Source of the DNA: Exophiala sp. HKRS030
Taxonomy: Eukaryota > Ascomycota > Eurotiomycetes > Chaetothyriales > Herpotrichiellaceae
Assembly (NCBI GenBank): GCA_023897205.1
Contig: JAHWDD010000005.1
Location: forward strand, 4,836,001-4,900,000
Direction of reading: 5' to 3'
Length of the DNA: 64,000 nt
In this document: positions 21,049-33,305 of the stretch, one piece after another
Layout of the letters: each line of letters starts with the position of its first letter
Numbering within the stretch: position 1 is the stretch's first letter
Made by a program: the position numbers and the translations under genes
Notes under the pieces: generated by a model
Seen by the model: the letters and a program-made list of their open reading frames with translations, nothing else
What the model was told of the DNA's origin: nothing
Databases searched by the model: none

Positions 21049-23411
21049 CACAGTCTGTAGGTCCCACGGAAAGGGAAGGTTCCTGCTTGGAAAACGTGAC
21101 GTGTCGTGCCTTCCCACGCCATCTGCCAAGAACTCACCTCAGCGCGTGCACAAAACCATTCTTTCCAATACCTTCAACAAAAATCCTCGCTCATCGATTA
21201 TTCTAGGCCTGATCGAGGGTGTCGTCATTCAATTCCACATACTCCGTACCCTGATCTTCATTCAATTCGTTCTGTATCTGGACAGCTCGAATACAGCGGA
21301 GCGTCAGGCTTCAGCTCGTGGCGTCATGTCAGAAGTGACAGCAAGCTAATCATATCCCGAGTAAGCTGTGTTCGGTGGCGTCAGCTGGTCTGCGGCTGGC
21401 TATTGTTTACGACTCTAGCCCCAATTTACTCCACACTCCCAGCATCCCCTCCTCGGCGCCTTTCTCTTTTCATTCAGCCATGCTTGCCACAGATCTCCAT
21501 TCATTCGGGATCTTGACAGCCAACCTCACCAGGAACAGCCTGTACCCCTTTAGGAGTGGTTGTGTCAAATCAGAGGTGTGGCTGAATCGCGGGTTGTCTT
21601 CATGACTGACCAACTGAGACAGATATCCTCCTCTACTTCCTCACCAACCACCCAATCGCCTTCGGAAAACTTACATTCCCTCTATTGATTCCGAGGTCGA
21701 CACCAAACGCTACGTACGTTCGTAAGATTTTGACACACGACTCAACATCTACTGTCTATTGGTGCTTGGAAAAACACTTTGTTTCATTCCCAATAAGGTC
21801 TAAGAACTGTTCCGATCCAGAACTAAGGCGGCACTTGCGGATCCCTTCTCCAAGAGAACCTTGTGATGACGTTGATGTGCAGAGCTAACTACTGCTTGAT
21901 GCCCATTAGGTGTCCACGGAATGGTCAAGACCATGAAGTGGACATCGGCGGAATCAAATCTCTCGGGATCCAAGCCTATTGGAAATGAAGGAAAGCTCGT
22001 CCAACATCAACAATCGAGCACCAATCCATCACATCAAGCGAGCGATAGGTGAGAGAAGAAGGACGTCGGAAATGTCAACTTCATGCCAGGAAGCCACAGC
22101 AATGTCAGCTAACAGAATGCTTTGATCCGTTTAGGTCAAATGCTTGACTAGTCACAAACTGGACCTCTATCGCAGCACGCACTCCAGAGCGCACTTTCGT
22201 CGCCTTAGCCGTAGACTCCTCAAATTGAAAGAAAAAGGATTTGAGGCTGGGAACTGCTGCAGTTCGACACACAACGTCGCAACAGGCTCCCACGGCTCGT
22301 ACCTTACCGGCATCGCGAGTTCAATTCACGTAAAATCCTCGGGAAGCAGTTCGACCTAATCGGCCCCGCCAGAAACTGTACGTACACGGTACAGTTCTTT
22401 GAAGTTCGTTCGGAGTGCAATGGTCGGTAATACGGTCTGTGATTGTACGGAGTACATCATGCACCTTATTTTTAATTTTAATCCCGAAGCCAAAGATCTT
22501 GCACTCCGCCAACGGAATAGGCCATATCCCGGCAAGGTGCCGCAATAAGCTTCGTACACTACCACGACTCGGTCATTAGCACCCTTGTCTTGACCAAATG
22601 CTCGCATTGTGAACTTTGTAAAGAAGCAGACTTTCGGGATCGCTCAACAAGAGCATGTGAAGCTGCAAGCTTTTCTCGCCTTCGAGATGAAAATAGCAGA
22701 CCATAATCAAGCCACCAATCTGAACACGCAGAACCCCTCCCCATGCTAGGCCACGACAGTACATCAAGAGAAGTGCCATGTTGACACAACTCTCAACAAC
22801 GCGGTACACCTCCACTTGATCGCAGCCGACGACGATGACTGCATGAGAGGACTCTAGTTAAGTAACTCGGTAAAATTTCATGACCGTCTTTTGTGGCCAG
22901 AGGACTCAATAATAATATGAAGCAGGGCCTTTTTCCTTTTAGCTCAACACACAAGTGTAGGTGAAATAGGACAGTAGAGTCTAGGTCAGCCCATGTACGT
23001 CTCAGACGGGTCTGAGTTGGATACAACAGAGCATTCAAATTATCCGACAAGATGGCTAACCGCTGCGAGGGTGTGCCTCGAAACATGATATGACTAATTA
23101 ACTAGTTATATGTCTATCCTGTTCATAATATAACCTCATCATATATGTCCGCAGCCCCTTGTCCGCGCCGAAGCGCCAGCGAGTTCTGGCGACAAAGAAG
23201 ATCTGTCTCCAACAACTATAAGTAGCCAGTACATAGAACCGGGCAAAATCGTTGAATATTCCCAAACCGGGGCATAGAGAGAAAATACCTTGCTTCGGTA
23301 CATTGCCAAACGCCCGTATTAGATTGCTGTAATGAATGCCTCTCCACCCTTTCCACCAGGTATCTGTACCTCATGCTGACACCAGACTCCAGTCTGTCTC
23401 ATGCTAAGTAC

Positions 23412-26400
23412 TCATCCCAAATCGATGCTGGTATTTCTCTGCTTGGCCGCTTCTAGGGCCTTCTTCATACGTTCCTTGTGATCTGGATCCTCGCCGGCAT
23501 CTGCACTCACCTCCTTCACCAAAGCCAAAACCTCGTTTGGTCCTTTAATCACCGAATTGACTCGAGCGTTCACTTCCTCGATAAGTTTGGTGTCTTCTTT
23601 CCTCTTCTCCGCCTCAAGGCTACTATAAGTGCTCTGGTCTGCATTCGCAACACGAGCTTCTGCGACGGATACACCGTAGTCAGACTCGTTCAAGAGTATG
23701 TCAGCCTCATTCGAGAGAGCGAGGAGGCGGCGAGAGTCGGTGATGATGGCGTTGATCGATTCTTGCGCCAGGGACAAGGTATCCTTGACACCATCTTTGT
23801 CGAAAAACTTCTCTCTTGCCGATGCATCTGCATTGCCAACTGCTTTCTTCAGATCCTGCACTTTGACCAAGAGATCATCCACGAATGTTTGATTATCTCC
23901 GAGACCTCTCACTGTTGCTCGGTCAAAGGAGTCCATAAGTTTATTGGCACGATTGTCACGAGCACGTGCCTCATGCAAAACCTGCATCTTCTCAGCTGTC
24001 GCGAATTCAGATTCCAACCTCTTCACTCCTGCGGTATCGCCGTTCGTATAGAGCACGGTTAGTTCGAGATGTTTTCTCCTCCTCTCCCTTTCCACATGTG
24101 CCTCAGCGAGTTTTTGATAGCGGACTTCCATCTTGTTGAACAACAATAGGACGCAGCTCATAACTTCACTCATCTTTGCGGGTTCGTTTGGCAATCTTCC
24201 TATCTTATTAAAGTGTTGACTGATGGCCTCACTTCCAAGGTCCAAGAGATCGATCGCAAGTGTGTAAGCAGTCGTCAGCTCTGCAATTTCCTTTTGTAAG
24301 GTGTCGGTGACTTTATTAAAGACTTGTGCGGTAAATGATTCCAATTCTTCTTGATTCTCACGATAGCGTCTCTCGGCTTCGGCAAGCTTGAAGTCTGCCT
24401 CCAGATCGCCAATGTCCGCATATCCAATCTCATTGTCGTTGAAAAGTCCGTCGATATGGGCTTCTGACTCTTGCTGCCTCGCGTGTCTTTCGGCTTCTTG
24501 TTGTTTTCGAACTTCACGATTCGTACGATCCCATTCAACGACAGTAGCATGGATGAATCCGAAGTCGTCTCGGACAGCATCTGCTTTCATACGAGCAATT
24601 TTCAGTTTTGGATGTTCTGGACCATCGATAGGCGTGGCAGGAGGTGCTTCAGCTGGAAGAACGGAACGTAGGCCAGTAACTGCTCGTTTCAATAGTTCGC
24701 CTGGTGTTTGGCTGTTCGCAGGAGTGCCGACACGCATGGCCATTGGCGGCGGGCCTCTCAAATCAGGGGCCGCTGTACCAGGCCTTATGATATTAGGTAC
24801 AGAATTCGGCCCTGGAGTTTTATGCCTAATTGCCATACTTTGCTTTCTTATAAGCCCAATGAATGCTTCTTCATGTTCTCTCCTGCCCCTGCGGATGCAG
24901 GTCGGGCAGGGGCAATCAAATTATCTGCAGCCATCAGTCGGCCAGAGTCTATCGCGGAATGCCTCAGACTTGAATAAGCTTTGTCTGCAGGTTGCAACGT
25001 CTTTGGTTTCTCATCTTGAGCTGCGGCATTGTAGCGGAAAGGTGTATAAGCTGGTCTCGGAGGCTCAAACTTGATGGGTTTACTTGGCTTATTCGTCGTA
25101 GTTGGTCTGCTACCGGAAGATGGTGGTGCCATCTCTGGGAGAACAAGGATTGGAGCATTAACACCGGGAGAAATGGCAGGTCCAGGGGTGCGATAGTCAT
25201 CGATCACCATGGGAGCATTGATACTGGGTGACAATGAACCGTCTGGGCGTGTTGGGAAGAAGCTTTGCTCTTGAGAACGTGCAACCTCACTTGTGTTGAG
25301 AGCTGTCGCGGGTTTCGATTGTTTGTTCACTCTAGGGCGGCCGCCAGGACTGTATTCACCTTCATCGTCGACAGGCTTCTTGGTAACTCTTGGCCGACCT
25401 CCTGGACTGTACTCTCCTTCCTCATCGCCACCTGTTCCTACCATCACAAAAGATTCATCCTTGGACTTGGGCCGCTCTTCGACCAGAGTCTTAGTGTTGA
25501 TGGGCGGAACTGGTGGTTGAGACGCTGGAGATGTTGCTCGCTGCACTGGTGGCTGAGCCAAAATCGATGTCGCTGCGGTCTGCTGCGGCGGCTGTCGTTC
25601 TGCCTTGGTCGCTTGCACCACTGGCGTAGGTGCTGGCGGTGGTGGTGCACTTGGTGTGATTGAAGCTGGTTTCTGTGCTTGCAATGGTTGAAGACCTGAG
25701 ATCGATCCTTGTCGCCTCAATGTATCGATTGCTTTGCTAACATCCGCTGGCTTTACATCGGCTGGCAAGGCAGCGTGAATATCGGCAAGACTGGCGGCTT
25801 TTCTGACCTCTTTGGGTTCGTTCTTGAGTTCAATCCCGTAGAGCAAACTTCTCAGGCGTAGTTCCTTTTTGACAAAGGATTGAAAAATATCGAACTTCTC
25901 TTCATCAGATCCAGCGGCAGACTCCTTTGCTAGCATTGCTGCATATCTCTTGAGAGAAGCTTTGAATTCCGGCTCGAGGTCAGCGTAGGGGTCGACTACT
26001 TTCACAGTTGGGGTAGTTTCATTGAGATTTTGTGGAGCAGAATCACGAGAGCCAGGTCGGTCATTTGTAACTTGTTGAGGACGAGGCTGTAGTGGTGCGT
26101 TCCAAGCTTGAATGACACTGTCGATTGTACCATTCTCCGCTACACTGTCTGATCTTGTCGAGCCATTACTTGGCAGGCGTCCAGATGAACTAGAAGGCCG
26201 TTCTTCAATATGAGTTGAAGGTTGTTGAAAACTTGTCCCAGTAGGTGGAGGAATATTCGACTTCTTCATCGGAGTCACCGGACTAGCAGCGCCAATCTCG
26301 ACTGGTGATGGAGGACGGCCAACATCGATTTGAGTTGGCTTAGCTGTTGGTACAACCGGCGCAGTAGGGGCCGATACTGGCGGCTGTGAGGTGACGACTG

Positions 26401-27355
26401 GACCTTGATTATAATGGTCCTGCGGCTGCATCGCTGGACTTGTTGGAGTCTCGTTAGGAGGACTACTGGCATAATGCTCCCAGTCTGATGGCCCACCAAA
26501 GCCAAAGGCATTAGTGGTAGGCTGTTGAGTATCCTGCTTCTGGCTTGCTAGATAGTTGCCCGAAGCACTCGAATGCTGTGGGCCCCAGTATGAGCTCGTT
26601 GCTTCGATAGGTGACACTAGGGGAGCATCAGTATGCGCTGTTGCCTGTGGTACGGCGGGCTGGCCTGAGTAGTAGCCAGGACCACTTGAAGCTGGCTGCG
26701 GTGCCCATTGATTTTGTGCCTGAGGATCGTAGTGATGCGTGGGGCATGATGTGAGTACTCTTGATGGGGTGTATTGATTCTATTGTGCCCTGGTAAAGCC
26801 TGCGCCTGTGCCTGTGTTTGATATTCCGCTGGTCGAGGTGGAGGTGGTGGAGGTGGAGGTTCATATCCTGCCTGCTGAGGGGCGGTTTGGCATTGTAGGG
26901 ATCAGACCATGATGCCGTATACTGGTGTGAATGAGGATGATGGCCCGAGGAGATAGGCGGCTGCTGTGAATAGTTCAACGTAGGATCGGGCTGCGGACTA
27001 AGTCGACCCGCGGCGCTGTCTGGTCTGGGAGGTAGAGGAGGTTTCGGCTCGTACTGTTGGCCTGTAAGGCCTTGATTGTATCGTACTCCCCACGCCGAGG
27101 TGTCATGCTGTAGTGTAGAAGGGGGATAGGAGGGGGAGGAGGCAGCGGTGGACCGAAGGTGTTTGAGGGTCCGAAGGAATGATATGGCGAGATTGGTGAT
27201 TGTGGTTGCGGTGGTTGCGGTGGTTGTGTTGGAGGTTGTTGTTGCTGCAATCGAGGATCACCCCATCCCCTTCGAGGAGGCGCTTGCCATTGAGGCTGAG
27301 GCGGACCCGGCGTCTGTTGCTGATAATTGTAGATGGGATTATCGTAAGGGTTCAT
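23412..27355 (-). CDS. Proline-rich coiled-coil protein of unknown function (one gene, four apparent frameshifts)
   Basis: Four consecutive minus-strand frames (27355-27126, about 27125-26883, about 26740-24913 and about 24900-23412) read as one protein of about 1,310 residues. Residues run: NPYDNPIYNYQQQ, Pro/Gln-rich region, AWGVRYNQGLTGQQYEPKPP, polyproline, HHYDPQAQNQW, then a conserved helical block (FKASLKRYAAMLAKESAAGSDEEKFDIFQSFVKKELRLRSLLYGIEL), a second disordered region with a repeated GEYSPGGRPRV unit, the link EEAFIGLIRKQSMAIRHKT, and a long coiled-coil half (HIDGLFNDNEIGYADIGDLEADFKLAEAERRY... to NTSIDLG). Every junction is repaired by one extra G/C (see findings). No catalytic domain is recognisable. 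The combination of Pro-rich adaptor and coiled coil suggests scaffolding, but that is only inference. Additional small introns cannot be excluded. Confidence 0.75.
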
Positions 27356-27911
27356 GGTGTGGTTGATGTGTCACGCCTGGTGACGATCTGTGGAGGAATG
27401 TCACTCCTCGTGGCGGCTTGTTCAGTGGTCTTTACGCCGTGCCAGAGCTCGCCTGCTGTGTGGAACTGCGCTAGGATAGAGGGCTCCTGTAATAACTTGT
27501 GAGGGAGTTGAAATCATTAAAAAGATGGAACGCAGCCAGAGAAAGGGCGAAGGTGGAACAAGCTTGTCAATTTGGGGCCAACGCGGCTGAGCCTGGCTGT
27601 CGTCCCTCGTCCAGCCTCGTGATAGTTGGCGTGTCGCCCGATTCAGCCACTATCCATGTTTTAGTTATGTCAAAGAACGAGTCACCAGTATACGCATGAA
27701 TCCGGATTGAGAGTTTTCAGCATTCTGAATAAAGATAGATAGAAAGAAACAGAGTTCCATGTTTACCATGATTTCTTCTTATATATAAAGCTATTTTCGG
27801 TGGTGGTGTTCACAATCGAGTCTTGACCTCCCACTTGAATTCTTTCACAGCATCATCACGAATATCCGGGTGATAGGCCAGGTAATAACTGGGGACCGCG
27901 AGATTCAGCCA
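27356..27911. other. Intergenic between the proline-rich gene and the ADH gene
   Basis: Promoter of the proline-rich gene (27356 rightwards) plus the ADH 3' region. No gene seen; a short AT-rich stretch near 27730-27790 (ATATATAAAG) probably lies in the ADH 3' flank. Confidence 0.5.
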
Positions 27912-29133
27912 TTATCCGCTGAGATCCAATACGACTCTGCCCTGTAGTTTTCCCTTGTCCATCCGCTCAAACACTTCTGTCAGTTTGCTCATCGGCTGAG
28001 TCTCGAAGTGAGTTTTAACAATCCCTCTGCGACCGAGTTAGTACAGGGCACTGATGATAGTATGACAGAAAGTTGTCTTACCTTGCAGCCAACTCCAGGG
28101 TTTCAATGGCGTCCTTGCGGTTACCAACTGCACTGCCAACGATTCTCAATTCTTGCGCGAGTAGTGTGGCTGGGTTGGCGGATTGAATGGGAACGGGGTC
28201 CCCTTCAGGTACACCCACACACACCAAAGTGCCCCGGTATCTGAGGAAACTCAAGCCCTGAGAATATGCAACGTTGCTGGCGGTACAGACAACGACGGCG
28301 TGCGCACCGGCACCGCCTGCAGCGGCTTTGACGTCACCTATCAACTTCTTGGTACCCTCGTCGTCTCTGCTGTACTTGGACAAGTCGAGGAAGACTTCTG
28401 CGCCGCATTCTTTGGCAAGTTTCTCTTTCTCGCCCATATCGATGCCAATCATTCGGAACCCGAATGCCCGGGCTCCAATCTGTAGTGCCAGATGCCCCAA
28501 TCCACCGCCAGCTCCAGGAATGACAACCCAGTCCCCAGGTCGAGCACCAGTCTTGGACAGAGCAGAATATACTGTCACACCTCCACAGAGCATTGGCGCG
28601 GCAGCATCGCTAGGAAGGCCATCTGGGATTGGAGTCACGTAGTGAGCAGGGCCGAGTGCGTATTGTTGGAATGTCCCAGGAGTATAGTATCCACTGATCT
28701 TGCCCGAGGTACAACAGGCATCAGCTCCCGCCAGACAAGGGATACAGTTGCCACATGTTGCAGCCATCCATTTGATTCCGACTCTGTCGCCAATCTTGAG
28801 GCCCGAGGTATCGGTGCCCTCGCCCAGAGCAGCGACTTTGCCTACTCCTTCGTGGCCGCCAATCTGGCCCTTCTGGGTAGGTGCTGGGAGCCAGGCCCAA
28901 GCATTGCTGTTTTGAAGGTTAGCTCGAGTTTGACATGTAGGCGAGCGTAGAAGATATAGCACTCACCACATGACACCCATATCAGAATGGCAGACGCCAG
29001 AGTGTGTCAAATTAATTAACACCTCGCCGACGCCGGGCTTGGGCGTATCGACCTCCTCGAGTTTGGTCGAGATACTACCAGGGTTATCGTACACCAAGGC
29101 CTTGTGCCTGGAGGGTACCTGAACAGAAGCCAT
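27912..29133 (-). CDS. Zinc-containing alcohol dehydrogenase
   Basis: Three exons: 29133-28967, 28906-28082 and 28026-27912, with introns of 60 and 55 nt (GTGAGT...CAG and GTAAGA...CAG); 368 residues, a little longer than yeast Adh1 (348). Diagnostic sequences: the catalytic-zinc cysteine in [10 protein letters not shown] (C48), [12 protein letters not shown] with the zinc-site His, the structural-zinc cysteines C..C..C.......C in [32 protein letters not shown], and the Rossmann motif [12 protein letters not shown]. The last exon supplies [37 protein letters not shown], typical of the family end. Family members interconvert primary alcohols and aldehydes with NAD(H). The ATG at 29131-29133 ([11 protein letters not shown]) is chosen over the upstream in-frame one, which would add 13 unlikely residues. 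Confidence 0.93.
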
Positions 29134-30774
29134 AGTCGTCGAGTATGTGGTATTGGGGATTTTGTTTTTCAACAGGTAGATTGAGCAGGTGTTTCGTAGT
29201 CAGTAGCTTTCGCAGTCAAGCAAGGAGGGGAGAAGGAAGACGGATTTAAAAGCGAAAAAACACATCGACCCAAATCGACGCGAGCTACAAAAACTTTCCA
29301 ACGAGCAAAGTCCGTCATGACAATCGACCTCCCTGACACATCAACCGCGCAGCCATTAAGGTGGCATTCATCCCTCTATCTCTCCCCACTAGCTCCACGG
29401 TCTGGGATAGAACGTCGGCAATCGTGGATGTGGATGCGGGGTCAGGGATCAGAGAAAGCTGATGTCCTGATGGCCCCTCCAATGTCGAGTCAGTGCCGAC
29501 TCCGGGAGTAAACATGTTACCCATCCGGGTTACACTCAATGCGGCAAATGATGGAATGAACGACCTGGAGAAGAAAGACATTGTGGAACTCGAATTGGAT
29601 CTCACGAATTGGACTCGAGGGACAAGAACCTCGGCACTGGAATGATTATGCCGGAGGCCTGACGGGCTGGACTTGAAGCTTGGAATTCTGGAGGCGGAGA
29701 GGGGCAAATGATACTTCACGCAGCGGGCGTCATGGACAAACCCCGCTCTACCTACGGTATCGTCAAAGACAAAGTACCGGTTTACGTAGCCGTCCAGCAT
29801 GAGGATCGGGAGTGTATCCATGGCGAACTTATTTTCTCATTCCTAAGCATACCCCAGACATCTGAGTGCGGCAAGACCCAATCTGGACTTTGTCCATGGT
29901 GACGGTACGATGCCGATGGCAATGCTCAGCCTCATCACCAACGGCCACGTCCAAGACTCGAGGCCCGACACCGAGCACTTCGGTATGGCCTGATTATGTC
30001 TATGTCCTTGCGTCCTCACGCGCCGGACAACTGGATGCTAGCTTAATTAGTTAGAATACATCTTCGTGACGAGTTGGAACGGCCCAGGAACGGCCATTTC
30101 CACTGGCCACAATCGAACCCTGTAGCTATCCTCGGAGTATAATCTGTATGGACGCCTCACCCGAGGTTAGTTATGTAGGTACTAGGCAGACTATCTGAGT
30201 TAGGAGATGCCCACCTCGTCTGGGACAGTTACACCTCCCACATTTGCTATTGCATCCTGGAATTGGGGTTCGGGTTCTGCTAGGTACCTTGTCATGTGAT
30301 ATGAGAGAGAGAACCGTAGGCATCTCACCCACTGACAGACGGGGACAGAACCTGCGAACCCTCATAAACGTGGTAATGATTCGCTGATTGATTCAGCCTT
30401 TGTTCATTCCGGTTACTGAAATGAATGTGAGTCTGCGCTATTTGCAGCTCTTCTATTGTTGAAGGTTGCTTCTTACTCCGAAATTCCTACTGGCTAACAA
30501 ATCATCGACGAAGGACCGAAAATGTTGCTGCTAAATCTCCCTCTCAAACAAAGGAGACGATGTAAAACGCTTCTGAGAATTACCTCCTTGCGCAGAAAAC
30601 TCTAGATTCCGATGGGACAAGTCGAGTATTTGAGTCCTTCCACCCAAGGCGCATCTCACGTCACGAACTATCCTCGGACAGAATTGCAGGACGACGGTAA
30701 AGATCGCCGTAAATGCTCATTTCCATAGATTGCTCGTGGACGTGTTCTTCATCTCGACTGTGATCCTAGCGGTG
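29134..30774. other. Intergenic, ADH promoter side
   Basis: 1.6 kb. A TTTAAA box lies about 110 bases before the ADH start. The 168-codon minus frame at 29315-29821 has no domain and overlaps frames on the other strand; not called. TAGGTACC-type motifs occur around 30170-30290. Confidence 0.4.
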
Positions 30775-31479
30775 TCAAGCAGAAAGGCCCCTTATTCGTT
30801 GGCGCAACTCGTCAAGCCCTCCACCACTAATTAATTGCATTGCCACACGTTCGAGTTTCTGGTGTGCTTCTTGACTTTGGAAACTCGTCGGTGTCAATTC
30901 CCTCATGGTCTCGAGAGCTATCAAAAGAGAATTGATCGGCTCTTGTTGATAAGTCGAGAACGTGGTAAATCTCTCACAAGCTTCTTCCAATGCACTTATC
31001 AAGGTGACGACCGTATCTTCTTCCCCTTCTGACCGATAGTAGAAGTCATCAAGCGCCGTTTCTGCAAGATATTTGAGAGCATCCACGATCTCATCAAGTG
31101 AATTCCGTACATCTGGCGCATCGGGGTGATACTGTTCAACCATTGGTTGCTGGCGGAGAGCATCATACATGTCGTACTCAGCCGTGAAGCGTCGTCTCAG
31201 TTTCTGTCCAAAATGGCGTGCCCTGTCCACGGAGCTGTAGAGACTGTTTAGGAAATTCCACCCATCTCGATCATGGCATCCCCGTACCAACAGACTTCCT
31301 AACAAATTTCCTTGAATTGTCCATTCTGATGGAGGTCTCTGTCGTTGTTCCTCTGTGATGATTCCATCAAGGTGTGACTCAAACTCTGAGTGGAGCCGAA
31401 CTCTTTCAAAGGCTGTCAATATATCCTTGACCTGCCATTTTCGTTGATTGAGGGTGAGGTTATTGAAATCACTAGTCAT
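30775..31479 (-). CDS. Hypothetical helical protein
   Basis: A single uninterrupted frame of 234 residues beginning MTSDFNNLTLNQRKWQVKDI and ending LRQRIRGLSA. Composition is balanced and amphipathic (leucine-, glutamate- and arginine-rich), predicting an all-alpha protein. No membrane segment, signal peptide or catalytic motif is visible and I recognise no family. It is more protein-like than other long frames in the neighbourhood, the opposite strand has no long frame, and the start lies in a suitable context (ACAATGAC). Real gene likely, function unknown. Confidence 0.55.
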   Translation of the reverse strand: MTSDFNNLTLNQRKWQVKDILTAFERVRLHSEFESHLDGIITEEQRQRPPSEWTIQGNLLGSLLVRGCHDRDGWNFLNSLYSSVDRARHFGQKLRRRFTAEYDMYDALRQQPMVEQYHPDAPDVRNSLDEIVDALKYLAETALDDFYYRSEGEEDTVVTLISALEEACERFTTFSTYQQEPINSLLIALETMRELTPTSFQSQEAHQKLERVAMQLISGGGLDELRQRIRGLSA

Positions 31480-33305
31480 TGTTTCAACTTGAAGCCCGGA
31501 GTGTGGTTTCTAAAGCAGTCGACATTGAAGAACTGACAAACACGTGAGAAATATTGGACAAATGTGTCTTCCTAAGAGACTCGCACCGCGGGAACCACCA
31601 TTTAAACCATTCTCATAATGGGACTCAACATAGATAGCCACACAAGTGGCCATGAATGCGGGACATAGAAGCCATGGCTGTGTAAACGGAAGCGAACCAG
31701 TGTCGTCAGTATCGACTTTAAACTGTGGTTCCATCGGAAATGAAAAGTCTTGGGACGGAAAATAATGAAAGCTGGTTGCATCTTTAGAGGTCTATACCAC
31801 GAGTGAATGGCCGCAGGCATTTCGAGGGTCGCATACATGTTCGTGGGGCCGAATGAAGCAGTGGGAGGCGGCCTTTGTCGACCTTGCCAATGATTGAGTT
31901 TCGTTCATTTGTACGAGTTCGGACTGGCCAAAGGGTCGCGGCCATCCTCCGCTTCTTCATGCATGGCAGAGTAGACCAGGGGATCAAGTGATCACGAGGT
32001 CCGTGGCCTGGGTCGAGGAAGCTTCCTGAGCCTCATGCTGTTCGTCAACTGAATATTGTGCCTTCCGTTGCATAGGCCATGTTGGACAGGCTCCGAATGT
32101 TTGCCCGCTAGATTGTCCGCCAATATTGAGTAGTCGAATGCAACTCTATCTGGACACAGTAGATGCACGAAAAAAAATGTCCAGAACAACCCATGCATAT
32201 GTCCCGTTAAGTTGTGTAGAGGTGAAGTGCTTCCGATAGCAGGGGTCTCAAGGGTGCGGCGTGAAAAAAAGGGGCGGCCAGCAGGTCACGTGTTGCCTCG
32301 GCGGCAAATATCTCGTGCCTGGTTGGGTGACAACCTCCGGATGTCAACCTCAAACAATTGAACGCGAACGAAAGCGCTCAAGTCGCTGTGAAATGAAGAC
32401 TCGGCCGCAGGCGGTTGCAGCCGATAGTGCTTGAGACGCACTTCCCCAAGCTATGATATCGTCACTTTTCAATGTCGTTGCACTTGCTCTTGGGAGATGA
32501 ATGGGAGAAGATTCTGCCCGGTCACGATAAGGTGCAGGCGACGCGGCAAACAGATCATGGCCGTGTAGATGCCCTCCTTTCGAGATGGCAAACAAAACAT
32601 GACGAATCCTAGTCCTGTACATCGTCTGATGTTGTGGCCTTGCCGCCAAGGTTGACTGCTCATGGGTCATTTGTGAGGAGGCGGCCCGAGCGAGGGGCAA
32701 GCAGATTTCTCATCAACGGCAAAATTATGACAAGCGTTTTCAAGCTTAAGAATCGATAGTCTTCATACCTCATATCTTGTGGGAGCACTCTAATTCGCCT
32801 TGAGCATATTCTCCGCAGAATGCTTCCCACTAGTGATTCTAATGCAGCACTATCGGTGTGCTTGCTGCAACCCCTCAAGTACCTTGTCCGGGGAACCAAG
32901 GAGGAATCACTAGCGACACGAAAGAACCAGGATCGATAGTCTAGGGACTGTCGCATACGCATACCTGGCCCAAAGAAGAATGTATGTCATGTGAAGGACG
33001 CCGACATCTTTTGCCCAATGCGTCATTATCAGCGTTCGGATTTGCGTTGCCGCATGCAGGTAATGCATTTATGCAAAACAATATCCATGTCCACTTTGAG
33101 GATAAACCAGACGACTCGGCAGTAAGTGAAGGCATCGCCACTAGAGATATCGGGCTTCTGCGGAGGGTGTTCCGGACGAAGAATCCTTCTTCCAGCAACC
33201 CTCCCAGGATATGTTGAGAGATAGTTTCTTGCATGGGGCAGAGGTCCCTGCATGGCTTTGCGAGACTACCGAGTTGTGTGACTTGGAAATGTGGCAGATG
33301 ACTTT
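31480..33305. other. Intergenic between the hypothetical and DUF202 genes
   Basis: 1.8 kb with several overlapping frames of 60-120 codons on the minus strand, none with recognisable features. No repeats of note. Confidence 0.4.

Larger units (their letters stand above)
17788..23411. other. 5.6 kb gene-free region upstream of the C2H2 regulator
   Basis: The longest stretch without a convincing gene. It holds low-complexity TGG/TTG-rich DNA (18930-19010), degenerate GGGCCACT-like repeats (19110-19290) with a 14-bp palindrome, a 9-bp tandem repeat (20328-20354), clustered TACCTAGGTA palindromes (20258-21048), and three TACGGAGTA sites (18638, 21240, 22446). The 166-codon minus frame at 18338-18838 is Ser/Pro/His-rich and probably leader DNA. 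A long 5' leader with introns for the regulator is plausible but not demonstrable. Confidence 0.5.

Noticed and set aside
29315..29821. 168-codon minus-strand frame near the ADH promoter
   Set aside because: No domain, no neighbouring splice signals, overlapped by plus-strand frames.
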